Shown here in pieces: positions 17,601-25,858 of a stretch of DNA of 64,000 nucleotides. Made by a program: the position numbers and the translations under genes. The stretch comes from a bacterium (GTDB taxonomy: Bacteria > Armatimonadota > UBA5829), in the NCBI GenBank assembly GCA_021372295.1, contig JAJFUS010000006.1:62001-126000 (forward strand), in the 5' to 3' direction. Under the pieces are notes generated by a model, which saw only the letters and a list, made by a program, of their open reading frames with translations, made no database searches and was not told the DNA's origin. The stretch's first letter is position 1. Every line of letters starts with the position of its first letter.

Positions 17601-18098
17601 CTAAGGATCGGTGGAATCAAATTCAACGATCCTCTTGGAGAGGCAGGCATAGATAGCCTGAACACGGATGAGCAGCGGTCATTGAGCGCGTTTACCACTG
17701 TGAGCGCTTTCCATGATTTCTTGGATGATGGCTATTTCCCTAATGGCAACGACTTTGAGGAACTGCAACTAGACGCTCTTGACTATGCCGCAACTGATCT
17801 GGCTGCCAATTGGACATATGGGCGAGCGTTTATCGTGCTGACAACAGACTACTCATATCACGAGTATGGTTCTGGCTCGACGCTGATCAAGTCCGAAGTC
17901 ATTAAAAAACTTGAGTCTGTTGGCGCGCCGGTATACATCTCACTGTGGGAACCCCTTAAAGATTTGCCTACTTATTTGCAAGACTATTACTATTGGGATC
18001 TGACTGTCTGCGGCGGCGAATTTGACCCGGTGAATAGCGGCGGCAATTACAAATATCCATTTGCCTTATTACGCGCACGAATATTACAGAACAACTAG
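14658..18098 (+). CDS. Large secreted beta-helix protein with Ig-like and VWA-like domains
   Basis: A 1146-residue exported protein. ATG 14658 (GGGGGAA upstream) begins a clean signal peptide, MARYCAVAILFVLAALPMSA. Residues of about 25-360 form two or three repeated beta-rich units of OB-like character. From about 390 a DUF1565-type module (VTQNGAGDMDGSSWGSAY) leads into some ten right-handed beta-helix rungs built on IxxNTITGN / GGGI patterns, ending DIGADE. An invasin-like Ig domain follows (about 830-930), then a C-terminal domain like von Willebrand factor A (FFCIDCTVS), whose metal site looks degenerate. There is no PEP-CTERM tail or other anchor. It heads a run with two PEP-CTERM genes. 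Carbohydrate binding or adhesion is likely; no catalytic residues were identified. Confidence 0.8.
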   Translation: MARYCAVAILFVLAALPMSAFAAECAVSDIVADAINQPDGTKVTLEDVFVQDVVLPYAFVTDPLGRGSHQVLAVYIKNFVVEKNWSIDVSGTMTTVEDQRVLVPSEIMVYQGADGDIFHCPFPFRWQGWPYKVDAETKTSVMDIGGLPEVPEITSGGLSEPLTATEGTIAYARLNGGDVELTGKVVTGVYHGSDEVSVSFFYVQENVVGGAGIRVVPQMSVPVEPGYLVTIVGTVVDGESSGECYIDASSVKCVGSIKRPGPAGMNNRSTAGGEFGVQPALYSDTSKTSASGGLNAVGTRVRVWGALLATSTEDGHAVCYIDDGSGLATASHDGLKVIYWNPDDAPSSQTYTSLTGVLGAEMADGKPVPVVRVPESTPWEAPGSVKYVTQNGAGDMDGSSWGSAYASSSLQTAIDAAGVGGEVWVASGTYSGSFTLADGVALYGGFAGGETLREQRDWVTNETVLDGTGQFCVVFMLECSSSTRIDGFTIRGASRSGDGGGIACHSSSPVIANNTITGNSVYFGGGMYCNSSYAVIWNNTISGNTSQSGGGGIASEQGSLLILDNVITGNSSAGSSSGGIVCYNSDSSVIMNNVISGNWACDSGGVRLQLSTAKVLCNKITGNWATAEYGGGIATYDDSSTISGNLISGNTGVTLGGGIFCQMSNTVISSNVIIDNTAAQGAGIACTSSFPGYTTKINNNTIAWNGTESTDIGDGISLAGGGCTFMVQNNIVAYNYGAGIRGATDIAYTPGHNDVIGQDTLDYVDVTAASSDISAAPGFANHDVHISASSPCYNAGTNNAVEIGDVDMDGDYRVMGSRVDIGADELPGDLVYSITFDPAYTDVPIGSTRQGICANVVRWDTGAAVSQAEVHFAVDHGRIAAISPNGSIDSSGLTGYGTSGSDGKVYVDVTCADEVYVHLTAASSTNTSETLASSRLLFYDPDDPVTLFFCIDCTVSTTENSSNSITSIKALIDDLVAQGVSLRIGGIKFNDPLGEAGIDSLNTDEQRSLSAFTTVSAFHDFLDDGYFPNGNDFEELQLDALDYAATDLAANWTYGRAFIVLTTDYSYHEYGSGSTLIKSEVIKKLESVGAPVYISLWEPLKDLPTYLQDYYYWDLTVCGGEFDPVNSGGNYKYPFALLRARILQNN

Positions 18099-18119
18099 AT
18101 TATCAGGAGGATAAACACT

Positions 18120-18779
18120 ATGAGCACCAAAATCATCAAGTTTGTTTGCATTCTTATTCTGCAAAGCATGTGCCTATCTGCACATGCATCCACAACGGAC
18201 TGGCGTTGGTGGTTTTGTTCAGGTTTTCCTGAATACGGTACAGCCCTTGGGACAAGTGCCACGGCTTCGGATGGTGCGGATTCTCTGGATATAGCGCTCC
18301 CAACAGGGCGGTATCTAAATTGCGCTACATATTACGAACAGGGCGTAGACGGCTGGACTGGCAAAACAGGGTTTTACAGAACAGATGTCAGATCTCCACT
18401 TGTTGCGCAAACAGAGAACACTAAGACGTGGTTGTTTTATTTTTGGGGTGGTCCATCTCTTACAGACTCAGACATGTATCTAGCTTGGGGATATAACTCA
18501 GATTATAGGCCAGATTTTCAGAACATCGTGTACACTCTCAAGTATGTGAGGCCTGCAGTTGGCATTACCGAAGGATACGTTGATGTGGGCACAACGATTT
18601 GCTTAAATCATCATGGCCAGGGTGCCTGGAAGTTTCCCACATACACAACCACAAATGGCCTAGATGGCTATATGTTCGAGTTTACTGCAACTGTAATTCC
18701 TGAACCGGCTTCCATACTCGCGCTGCTCACTGGCTTAGCTGGAATCGGCGGGATTGCTATTAAGAAGAGGCAAGCGTGA
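18120..18779 (+). CDS. PEP-CTERM sorting-domain protein, copy 1
   Basis: A 219-residue exported protein. A signal peptide (FVCILILQSMCLSAHAS) precedes a beta-rich middle of unknown function. The C-terminus is a textbook PEP-CTERM signal: PEPASILALLTGLAGIGG plus a short helix and KKRQA. In organisms with an exosortase, such tails are cut and the protein is attached to or passed through the exopolysaccharide layer. It starts 21 nt after the beta-helix gene with AGGAGG upstream, so the two are probably co-transcribed. The next gene is a close paralogue formed by tandem duplication. No exosortase is present in the window. Confidence 0.9.
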   Translation: MSTKIIKFVCILILQSMCLSAHASTTDWRWWFCSGFPEYGTALGTSATASDGADSLDIALPTGRYLNCATYYEQGVDGWTGKTGFYRTDVRSPLVAQTENTKTWLFYFWGGPSLTDSDMYLAWGYNSDYRPDFQNIVYTLKYVRPAVGITEGYVDVGTTICLNHHGQGAWKFPTYTTTNGLDGYMFEFTATVIPEPASILALLTGLAGIGGIAIKKRQA

Positions 18780-19462
18780 TGGACGAAGATCGCGAAGACA
18801 AAATTGCAGTGATCACAAGACTATGCGTTTGCCTTTTTATTTTGCAGAGCCTGTGCTTGTCCGCGTTTGCATCTACAACAGATTGGCGTTGGCAGTTTTG
18901 TACAGTTGATCCTGGTAAAGGTGGAAGCTTTGGAACAAGTGCTACGACTTCAGATGGTGCGGATTTTCTAGATATATCACTCCCAACAGGGCGGTATCTG
19001 AATTGCGCTACATATTATGAGCAAGGTGTAGGCGGCTGGACTGCTGAAACAGGGTTTTACAGCACAGATATTAGATCTCCACTTGTTGCGCAAACAGAAA
19101 ACACTAAGACGTGGCTGTTTTATTTTTGGGGTAGTCCTTCTCTTACAAGCTCAAACATGTATCTGACTTGGGGATACTTCTCGGATAATACGCCAGATTT
19201 TCAGAACAGTGTGTACACTCTCAAGTATGTGAGACCTGCTGTTGGCATTACCGAAGGATACGTTGATGTGGGTACAACGATTTCCCTAAACTATCATAGC
19301 CAGGGTACCTGGAAGTTTCCCGCATACGCAACCACCAATGGCCTGGATGGCTATATGTTCGAACTTACTGCAACTGTAATTCCTGAACCGGCTTCCATAC
19401 TTGCGCTGCTTACTGGTTTGGCCGGAATCGGCGGGATTGCCATAAAGAGGAGACAAGCGTGA
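18776..19462 (+). CDS. PEP-CTERM sorting-domain protein, copy 2 (duplicate with chimeric 5' end)
   Basis: This is a tandem copy of the preceding gene, with nearly identical middle and tail (PEPASILALLTGLAGIGG then KRRQA). Its first codons, reading MDEDREDKIA, are not part of the ancestral gene: the same 33 bases recur at 19459-19491 as the start of the downstream small gene. The duplication junction therefore placed a foreign acidic start before the signal peptide. The frame opens at GTG 18776 or ATG 18779, overlapping the previous stop. A GTG at 18809 would instead give a normal signal peptide (MITRLCVCLFILQSLCLSAFAS) and may be the true start, although no good ribosome site precedes it. Localisation should equal that of copy 1. 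Confidence 0.85.
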   Translation: MMDEDREDKIAVITRLCVCLFILQSLCLSAFASTTDWRWQFCTVDPGKGGSFGTSATTSDGADFLDISLPTGRYLNCATYYEQGVGGWTAETGFYSTDIRSPLVAQTENTKTWLFYFWGSPSLTSSNMYLTWGYFSDNTPDFQNSVYTLKYVRPAVGITEGYVDVGTTISLNYHSQGTWKFPAYATTNGLDGYMFELTATVIPEPASILALLTGLAGIGGIAIKRRQA

Positions 19463-19491
19463 TGGACGAAGATCGCGAAGACAAAATTGCA
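18776..19491 (+). repeat. Tandem duplication marked by a 33-bp direct repeat, period 683 bp
   Basis: The 33 bases at 18776-18808 recur exactly at 19459-19491, and the sequence before each is the end of a PEP-CTERM gene. The spacing of 683 bp defines one duplication unit. The first unit spans copy 1 and the second copy 2; divergence between them shows the event is not very recent. Confidence 0.85.
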
Positions 19492-19653
19492 AAGCCGGAA
19501 ACTGAAGAGAACCGGGGCAAGAAGGGCAAAGATACGCCGCTTAAGAACATCCCGGAGATTGATTGCGGCCGATCCAGCGGAACCGTGATCGAAAGTATAA
19601 GGGACTGGCCTGGGGGCGTTGATTCTTTTGAGAGACGGCCTCGTGATGATTGA
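19462..19653 (+). CDS. Small hypothetical hydrophilic protein
   Basis: A frame of 63 residues starting MDEDREDKIA, highly charged, with no signal peptide or membrane segment. It overlaps the copy 2 stop and ends 8 nt before the convergent nadE stop. Because its first 30 or so bases are the source of the duplicated junction at 18776, it was probably already the downstream neighbour before the PEP-CTERM duplication. I do not recognise a family. It could be a real small protein or a remnant of a longer gene. Confidence 0.45.
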   Translation: MDEDREDKIAKPETEENRGKKGKDTPLKNIPEIDCGRSSGTVIESIRDWPGGVDSFERRPRDD

Positions 19654-19661
19654 GCGATTTG

Positions 19662-21401
19662 CTATTCTCTGTACCGGTTCGTAATTGGCAGGCGTCTGTC
19701 TCGGCCGAAAGCCTTTGGAGTGATCTTCACGCCCGGCGCGGCCTGGCGGCGTTTGTATTCATTGCGGTCGATCATCTTGACCACGCGGCGGACGGTCTCT
19801 TCGTCGAACCCCAACGCCACGATCTCGCGGATGCTACGGTCTTCCTGCACGTAGGCCTCGATTATCGGGTCGAGGATTTCGTACGGCGGCAGGGTGTCCT
19901 GGTCGGTCTGATCGGGCTTGAGCTCGGCTGACGGAGGACGTGTGATGATCGTTTCGGGGATTACAGGCGAGAGAGAGTTGCGATATTTGGCGAGCTTGTA
20001 GACAATAGTCTTGGGTACGTCCTTGATGACCGCGAACCCGCCCGCCATATCACCGTAGAGAGTGGAATAGCCGCACGCCATCTCGCTCTTGTTGCCCGTC
20101 GTGAGCACGAGCAGGCCGAATTTGTTCGATAGAGCCATTAGCAAATTGCCTCTGATTCTAGCCTGCAGGTTCTCCTCCGTGGTTCCCGACTCAGTGCCCT
20201 GGAAAATGTCTGCCAGAGAGCGATTGTACGAGCCGATAATGTCTGCAATCGGAACCCAGTCGTATCGAATTTCGAGGTTTTTGGATATGGTTTCGGCGTC
20301 TGATTGCGTTTCGCTCGACGAATACATCGACGGCATTATGAGCGCTCTCACGCGATCCTTACCCAGAGCATCGACCGCCACGCATGCTGTGATAGCCGAG
20401 TCGATGCCGCCGCTCATCCCGAGGATCACTTCCTTGAACCCGTTTTTGTTCACGTAATCCCGCGTGCCCAGCACCAGAGCCTTGTAGACCTCCTCAATGT
20501 CGTAGGGCTGGTTTGAAGATTCCGACAGTTGGCCATTTCGCTCAACGCTCTGCAGCGGTTCGAGCACAATCTCCGGCACGTCAATTTCGCTCGATCCTTT
20601 GAGCCTGGCTTTGCGGCGTCTGGGGTCGACCAAGCGTTGATGCTCCACCAGAGACAAATCCAGATCGACTATCGCGAGTTGCTCCTCGAATGCTTTGCAT
20701 CTGAACACGACATCTCCCGTCGGTCCGACAACCAGCGAATGACCGTCGAAAACCAGCTCGTCCTGCCCGCCGACCGCATTCAGATATACGAATGCGCAGG
20801 TGTTGTCGGCGGCGCGCGTGCCGAGCATTCGCTCGCGATATTTCCACTTGCCGTGGTGGAACGGCGAGGAATTTATGTCCACGATAAGCTGCGCTCCGCC
20901 CACCAGCGTCTCTATTGTGTGAGGGCCGCCCGCGTACCATGCGTCTTCGCATACCTCGACTCCGAACGTCACCTGTCCCAGCGTATATACTCCGGCTTTT
21001 GTGCCGGATTGAAAGTATCGGTCTTCGTCGAAGACGCCGTAGTTTGGCAAAAAGAACTTGTGCTGAACCCCGACAATCTCGCCGTTATGGATTATCGCAG
21101 CAGCATTATATATGTCTTTTGCGACGTCCACGAACCCGACAATCGCCGTAATGCCATTCGTTTCGGGGACTATGCGTTTTATGGCAGCGATGTTGTCGTC
21201 CACGAAACCCTGTTTCAGGAGCAGGTCTTCGGGCGGGTATCCCGTGACCGCCAGTTCGGGAAAGACTACCATATCCGCGCCGCGGTCTTTTGCCTGATTG
21301 ATGTTGTCGATGATCTTGCGCGTGTTTTCGTCGATATCGCCTACGGTCATATTCAACTGCGCCAGCGCCAGGCGCAGGCTGTGTGACAATCTATTTTTCA
21401 C
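19662..21401 (-). CDS. nadE: Glutamine-dependent NAD+ synthetase
   Basis: A 579-residue two-domain enzyme that turns deamido-NAD into NAD+ with ATP and glutamine. The N-terminal nitrilase-type glutaminase shows its triad in FPELAVTGYPPEDLL (Glu), HKFFLPNYGVFDE (Lys) and VCEDAW (Cys). The C-terminal synthetase has the P-loop-like GMSGGIDSA and later TGNKSEMACGYSTLYGD. I chose GTG 21401: AGGAG lies 7 nt upstream, and the longer frame only translates a heptad-repeat leader. Together with nadA and nadC further right, the window covers most of de novo NAD synthesis except nadB and nadD. Confidence 0.95.
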   Translation of the reverse strand: MKNRLSHSLRLALAQLNMTVGDIDENTRKIIDNINQAKDRGADMVVFPELAVTGYPPEDLLLKQGFVDDNIAAIKRIVPETNGITAIVGFVDVAKDIYNAAAIIHNGEIVGVQHKFFLPNYGVFDEDRYFQSGTKAGVYTLGQVTFGVEVCEDAWYAGGPHTIETLVGGAQLIVDINSSPFHHGKWKYRERMLGTRAADNTCAFVYLNAVGGQDELVFDGHSLVVGPTGDVVFRCKAFEEQLAIVDLDLSLVEHQRLVDPRRRKARLKGSSEIDVPEIVLEPLQSVERNGQLSESSNQPYDIEEVYKALVLGTRDYVNKNGFKEVILGMSGGIDSAITACVAVDALGKDRVRALIMPSMYSSSETQSDAETISKNLEIRYDWVPIADIIGSYNRSLADIFQGTESGTTEENLQARIRGNLLMALSNKFGLLVLTTGNKSEMACGYSTLYGDMAGGFAVIKDVPKTIVYKLAKYRNSLSPVIPETIITRPPSAELKPDQTDQDTLPPYEILDPIIEAYVQEDRSIREIVALGFDEETVRRVVKMIDRNEYKRRQAAPGVKITPKAFGRDRRLPITNRYRE

Positions 21402-21426
21402 TGTGATTCTCCTAAAGAAAACATCA

Positions 21427-21454
21427 GAGAGCGGAGAGTTGAAAGCCAAGAGCC
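21427..21454 (-). repeat. 7-bp periodic pyrimidine-rich ladder upstream of nadE
   Basis: Read on the nadE strand, four consecutive 7-mers (GGCTCTT, GGCTTTC, AACTCTC, CGCTCTC) precede the ribosome site by about 18 nt. The same arrangement recurs before birA and apgM. Confidence 0.7.
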
Positions 21455-21616
21455 ATCACCGCCGCACCGATACGTGATCGTTCGAGGGCTGAATTCCGAT
21501 TATGAGTTCTTTGACTTGAGCCGGATTGCACAAATTTATAAAGTTTCATCGCTGTTCGTCCGATAGATTACCTAGGGAAACAAGCCCGAATCTCGAAGTA
21601 AGGATGGTGTAGCAAA

Positions 21617-22087
21617 GTGCCACAGCTTAAAACAAAAAGTAAGACTTCGGCCTCGACATCTACACTTCGGCAACCGACCGCCGCCGATGCTCGCGATCTC
21701 ATCCAAAAGATGATGGAATATGAGACCGCGGCTCACGAGCGCGGGGTCAGCCCGGCGTCGGGTCGATTCGAGATGCTTACCGCATCCGAGCGACAGTTCT
21801 ACAGAGCCGAGCTTATCGCCGACTATATCAGACTCAGCGCAGGCAACATGGGCGGCACACAGGGCTATTACGATGCCACGCTCAGCAGTTTTTGCTCCAA
21901 GATATGCGATATGAGCATACCGTCGCATGAGCTTATTGGCACATACCTGGCGGCTATGGATATTGTCGGCAAGGAAGAAAGCCTTGCTGATATGACCGAT
22001 CTGGCCGATGCCATCCGCCGCACTATGATCGCCGTGCTCGAAGGCTGCGTAGCCGTCATGACCGAGCACTCTAAAAAAGCGGCATAG
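21617..22087 (+). CDS. Hypothetical helical cytosolic protein
   Basis: A 156-residue protein from GTG 21617 with a polar, Thr/Ser-rich first 20 residues and then an all-helical domain without signal peptide or membrane segments. The segment SKICDMSIPSHELIGTYLAAMDIVGKEESLADMTDLADAI vaguely resembles the small helical RsbU N-terminal type of domain. That resemblance is too weak to assign, although a SpoIIE-type phosphatase lies 1.5 kb away. It converges with the metallo-beta-lactamase-fold gene, 5 nt apart. The function is unknown. Confidence 0.6.
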   Translation: MPQLKTKSKTSASTSTLRQPTAADARDLIQKMMEYETAAHERGVSPASGRFEMLTASERQFYRAELIADYIRLSAGNMGGTQGYYDATLSSFCSKICDMSIPSHELIGTYLAAMDIVGKEESLADMTDLADAIRRTMIAVLEGCVAVMTEHSKKAA

Positions 22088-22092
22088 CCTGC

Positions 22093-22749
22093 CTATAGCG
22101 CCGGTTCGAGAACAATAATTTGTTGGGCGGCAGGCAGTTGTCCCGCCGCCACTTCAAGCACGGAGCTTTTCTGCAGAGTCACGTTCGGCTTGCCTTCTGT
22201 GAACTCATTTACCCCGGCAATGTCGAACGCGCACTTTGCCGTGCGATAGTGCATCGGGATTACTATCTTCGCTCCGATCTGCCCAGCGACCGTTGCCGCC
22301 TGCCGGGCGTCGATAGTGAAGTTTCCGCCTGTCGGTATCATCACTATGTCCACCGTGCCTATTTCAGATGCCTGATCCGCCGTGAGCACGTGCCCCAAGT
22401 CGCCCATATGCGCGATTCGCAGGTCATCCGCGCTTATTATAAAGACCGTGTTCCTGCCTCGTTTCGCGCCGTGCTGGGCATCATGAAAAGTCTCCACTCC
22501 CCAAAATTCCACACCATGAGCGCTGAACTTGCCATTGCCGCGAATGACCATCGGGTGTCCTTTGATCAGGTGTACGGCCTTGTGGTCGTTGTGCTCGTGG
22601 CTGATGGTGACTATGTCCACTGGCTCGTCAAAAACACTGTATGAAATGACGCCGGGATATGCGCCTGGATTGTACGGATCAGTTAGGATCTTCGTACCGG
22701 CGCTCGTTGTTATCAGAAACGATGCGTGTCCCAGAAATTGAATCCTCAT
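22093..22749 (-). CDS. Metallo-beta-lactamase-fold metal-dependent hydrolase (UPF0173/UlaG-like)
   Basis: A 218-residue cytosolic protein with the fold's start MRIQFLGHASFLI, the zinc-binding HEHNDH at residues 51-56, an MGDLGH segment near 118 and a later HYRT. Length and motif spacing fit the small MBL-fold hydrolases annotated as UPF0173 or UlaG-like. These act on diverse esters or phosphodiesters, and the substrate of this one is unknown. It is flanked by unrelated genes on both sides. The class is secure; the reaction is not. Confidence 0.85.
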   Translation of the reverse strand: MRIQFLGHASFLITTSAGTKILTDPYNPGAYPGVISYSVFDEPVDIVTISHEHNDHKAVHLIKGHPMVIRGNGKFSAHGVEFWGVETFHDAQHGAKRGRNTVFIISADDLRIAHMGDLGHVLTADQASEIGTVDIVMIPTGGNFTIDARQAATVAGQIGAKIVIPMHYRTAKCAFDIAGVNEFTEGKPNVTLQKSSVLEVAAGQLPAAQQIIVLEPAL

Positions 22750-22822
22750 TTCTTACATGCACCTCTTCCACCGGCATTATATGTTGTAGCCGGCACCTTG
22801 TCAACGTGATCTGCCGGCCGCT

Positions 22823-23533
22823 TCAGTCTTCGGCATCCAGCGCCAGAGCAATCATCGCCAGCTTGCTCAGACGGCTGGCGGTTACCGCCCACTTGGCATC
22901 TGGGTGCTTGTACCGGTACGTATCCAACGCCGTCGGTACAAGAATCATTACCCCAATCCATCGTTCATTCCACCCCAGGGAGTCCGCCATGCCCTTGGTG
23001 TCGCGCTCATCCGGACCGGTTTTCGTGAATGCGCTCGCGGCGTAGCCTGCGGCCAGCCAGAAGTTGAACGAAGCGATGCCCTTTAATGTCGGCTCGTCCT
23101 CCGCGCTCAGATTGGGGTGTTGGGTGAGTATGCACTCGTTTATGATGTTTTGCGCGTTAAACCCGGCGGAGGCCGTGATATAGTGTTCGCGGTGGTTAAG
23201 AGGCTTTCCCGGTTCGATGGTAAAGAACGGAATTGGGCCGTAGTTGACCGATTTGAGATATAAATGGGTATTTAATGCGCAGTTGGCAATTAGATGACCG
23301 CTCTCGTGCCCGAGAAATCCGATTGCCGCGCCCTGGAAGAACTTGGACGCATTGCCTGCCCACATGCCTTTGGGCTTTATGAGCGGATCGTTGTTGACTG
23401 TGGCTGACGCCAGCTGGACATCGGAGGCCGCCGGTTGGGATTGGGCTGGCTGAGTATTGTCTAAGGCGCTGTCCACTTGGGCAAAACATAGTGTCGGAAA
23501 AAGAATGGCAATTGTGATGATAAGCGATTTCAT
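22823..23533 (-). CDS. Exported or membrane protein with HExGH zinc-protease-like motif
   Basis: A 236-residue protein with a signal peptide (MKSLIITIAILFPTLCFAQ) and a polar linker of about 35 residues. The segment AIGFLGHESGHLIANCAL has H76-E-S-G-H80 embedded in a hydrophobic helix, as in M50-type or other HExxH metallopeptidases. A second conserved-looking hydrophobic region (SFNFWLAAGYAASAF) and a third near residue 195 follow. I do not recognise the family; it may be a divergent intramembrane metalloprotease or a non-catalytic relative. It stands alone between the MBL gene and the divergent MASE3 phosphatase gene. Confidence 0.65.
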   Translation of the reverse strand: MKSLIITIAILFPTLCFAQVDSALDNTQPAQSQPAASDVQLASATVNNDPLIKPKGMWAGNASKFFQGAAIGFLGHESGHLIANCALNTHLYLKSVNYGPIPFFTIEPGKPLNHREHYITASAGFNAQNIINECILTQHPNLSAEDEPTLKGIASFNFWLAAGYAASAFTKTGPDERDTKGMADSLGWNERWIGVMILVPTALDTYRYKHPDAKWAVTASRLSKLAMIALALDAED

Positions 23534-23657
23534 AGTGGTTAGTTATAGATAGGTGTTTAGGTTTCCTGTCGAAAAGGAAGCTTCGTTTCTTGAAATCACG
23601 TATCAATGATGGTAGTCTTTACTTGTAAGCGATGATGGTATTGGATTATCAGACAAA

Positions 23658-25727
23658 ATGAATCGGCGTTATTTAAGAACTGTGATATTGTGCATTGTTG
23701 CGCTGGGCATAACCTATGCGCTTCGGTTCAGCGGTAAAACAATACCGGCCGACTACTTCCTGCAGTTGCATCTTGTACTTGAGTATTCCAGCGTGGTAGT
23801 GAGTTTCGCCGTGTTTGCAGCAGGTTGGGTCGGATACAAGCAGACAAACAATTCACGCGACCTCATTCTGGCGCTTACTTTCTTAGCCGCAGGCACTCTG
23901 GATTTCATTCATACTCTCAGCTATCGCGGCATGCCGGATTTCCTGGGAATCAACACAACCGGCAAGGCTGCGGCATATTGGCTGCTGGCCAGACTCATTG
24001 TTGGCGCTGGGCTTCTGGTTGCGGCGATTGTGTCGCCTGAAGCTCGAAGCAGGCGGCTTTCGGCTAAAGCGATGGTCGCCGCGTCGATAGCGCTGATTGT
24101 GGCGGCTGTCGTAGTGCTGACCGTATATGGCGGCCCTATCGGCAATGCACTTTATGATCCGGCAATGCGGTCGCTCACTCCGTTGAAGATCGCGCTCGAA
24201 TACATATGTATACTCGCTTACGCGGCGGCATTTGTTGCGATTTCAGAGAAGCGGGGTTGGGACGCGCGATCCGCCGAGATCATGCGCACGGCCATTTTGG
24301 TGGCCATATTTGCGGAAATTGCGTTCACGGGCTACTCTACTCCTTATGATTGGCAAAATGCGCTCGGCCATATATTTAAGACCATCTCCTACTACCTTAT
24401 ACTCAGCGGCATATTCATTTCGGCGATTGTGAGGCCGTACGATCAGCTTTCGCGGACTAAAGAAGAGCTTCAGGCGCTTTATCTCGATGCCCGCGAGCAC
24501 AGAAAAGAGATAGAGCGGTCGTTTGTACAGATAGGCAACGCGCTTTCGTCGAGCCTGGATGTCGATGCCGCGCTGGATCAGATATGCGAGCTTTCCAAGG
24601 CGATACTTCATGCGGATTGCGCCATAGTGGCGTCATTGGACGAGCCGGATAATACGATAAGGGCGGCCGCGCAAAAGGGCGGATGTCGCGATTCATACCG
24701 GCCAGCGGAATTGGCTGTGCAGATCGGTCACGTGGCAATAGAGCGTAAGGGCGTTGTGACATTGGACGACCTTGAGGCTCTCGACCTGGTCAATTGCGAT
24801 CCCAACCATCCTGACTGTCTTCGATCCATGGTTTGCGCGCCAATGATCTGCGAAGACCATGCGCTGGGCGTCATAGCGATATTTTCGCACGGCGCCAATG
24901 CCTTTGACGCCGGCGCCATCGGGCTTCTGGAAGGCTTCGCGGCGCATGCGGCTGTCGCTATCCGCAACGCTCTCAGCTATGCTCGTGAAAGCCGGATAGC
25001 TGACGTGCTGCAGAGGTCGTTCCTGAGTACGGCTGTGCCTCTTATCGACAAGTTCGAGATAGCTCAGGTTTATGAGTCCGCCGCAAACGAGGCGCTCATC
25101 GGCGGCGACTTTTACGATGTTATAGATATGGACGACGGCAGGATCGGCCTGGTGATAGGCGACGTATCCGGCAAAGGGCTTAAAGCTGCTGTTCATACCG
25201 CTATGGTCAAATACACTTTGCGCGCTTACGTCAAAGAAGGCCATTCGCCTGCGAAGGTAATGAAACTCCTGAACGCCGCAGTTTCGGAGACGTCAGGTTC
25301 AGAGACGTTCGTCACGACATTCTTTGGCGTGCTGGATCCGAAGACGGGCGAGATGATATACACCAACGCCGGTCATGAGCCTCCAATCCACAGCTTCAGC
25401 GGCAGGCTCGATACTCTTGACTCTAACGGCCCGGCGCTTGGTTTAGGCATTGATATGGACTATGAGGAGTCGACGCTTATACTGGAACCGGGATCGATCC
25501 TGCTTATGTATACAGATGGTATCAGTGAGGCAAGACGCGGTTCCGATCTGCTGGGAACCGAAAGAATCGGTGAGGTGCTGCTCAAATGTACCTGTGCCGA
25601 CTGTGGAAATATTGCCAAGTGCGTGCATTCTGCAGCCGTAGACTTCGCGGGCGGCGAACTCAAGGACGACGCGGCCATACTCGCTGTGCGCGCGAAGGAT
25701 ATTTACAAGGATTCGGTTATCTCTTAG
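23658..25727 (+). CDS. MASE3-GAF-SpoIIE-type serine phosphatase
   Basis: A 689-residue membrane signalling protein. Seven or so hydrophobic segments in residues 1-260, with LAAGTLDFIHTLSYRGMP, are characteristic of the MASE3 sensor. A short coiled linker leads to a GAF domain (about 285-450), then a PP2C/SpoIIE (RsbU-like) domain from about 455. There LQRSFLSTAVP, GGDFYDVIDMDDGRIGLVIGDVSGKG, YTNAGHEPP and MYTDGISEARR carry the metal-binding aspartates. Such phosphatases dephosphorylate anti-sigma-factor antagonists in partner-switching cascades. No STAS or HATPase partner is in the window, so the target is unknown. A decayed relative lies just downstream. Confidence 0.92.
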   Translation: MNRRYLRTVILCIVALGITYALRFSGKTIPADYFLQLHLVLEYSSVVVSFAVFAAGWVGYKQTNNSRDLILALTFLAAGTLDFIHTLSYRGMPDFLGINTTGKAAAYWLLARLIVGAGLLVAAIVSPEARSRRLSAKAMVAASIALIVAAVVVLTVYGGPIGNALYDPAMRSLTPLKIALEYICILAYAAAFVAISEKRGWDARSAEIMRTAILVAIFAEIAFTGYSTPYDWQNALGHIFKTISYYLILSGIFISAIVRPYDQLSRTKEELQALYLDAREHRKEIERSFVQIGNALSSSLDVDAALDQICELSKAILHADCAIVASLDEPDNTIRAAAQKGGCRDSYRPAELAVQIGHVAIERKGVVTLDDLEALDLVNCDPNHPDCLRSMVCAPMICEDHALGVIAIFSHGANAFDAGAIGLLEGFAAHAAVAIRNALSYARESRIADVLQRSFLSTAVPLIDKFEIAQVYESAANEALIGGDFYDVIDMDDGRIGLVIGDVSGKGLKAAVHTAMVKYTLRAYVKEGHSPAKVMKLLNAAVSETSGSETFVTTFFGVLDPKTGEMIYTNAGHEPPIHSFSGRLDTLDSNGPALGLGIDMDYEESTLILEPGSILLMYTDGISEARRGSDLLGTERIGEVLLKCTCADCGNIAKCVHSAAVDFAGGELKDDAAILAVRAKDIYKDSVIS

Positions 25728-25858
25728 GGTTTATCTCATGTGCTTCGTGCCTCTAATAGAGCTCCAAATATGTCTCGCGAAACCCTGGCAACCCAACGCT
25801 CATGGATGTTTTGCATGCCTAAAGCTTGCATGATATACTCTGGCGAGCTGCCTACTCG

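Noticed and set aside
20529-21386. 285-codon plus-strand frame opposite nadE
   Set aside because: It is a shadow of the nadE codons with no start signal.
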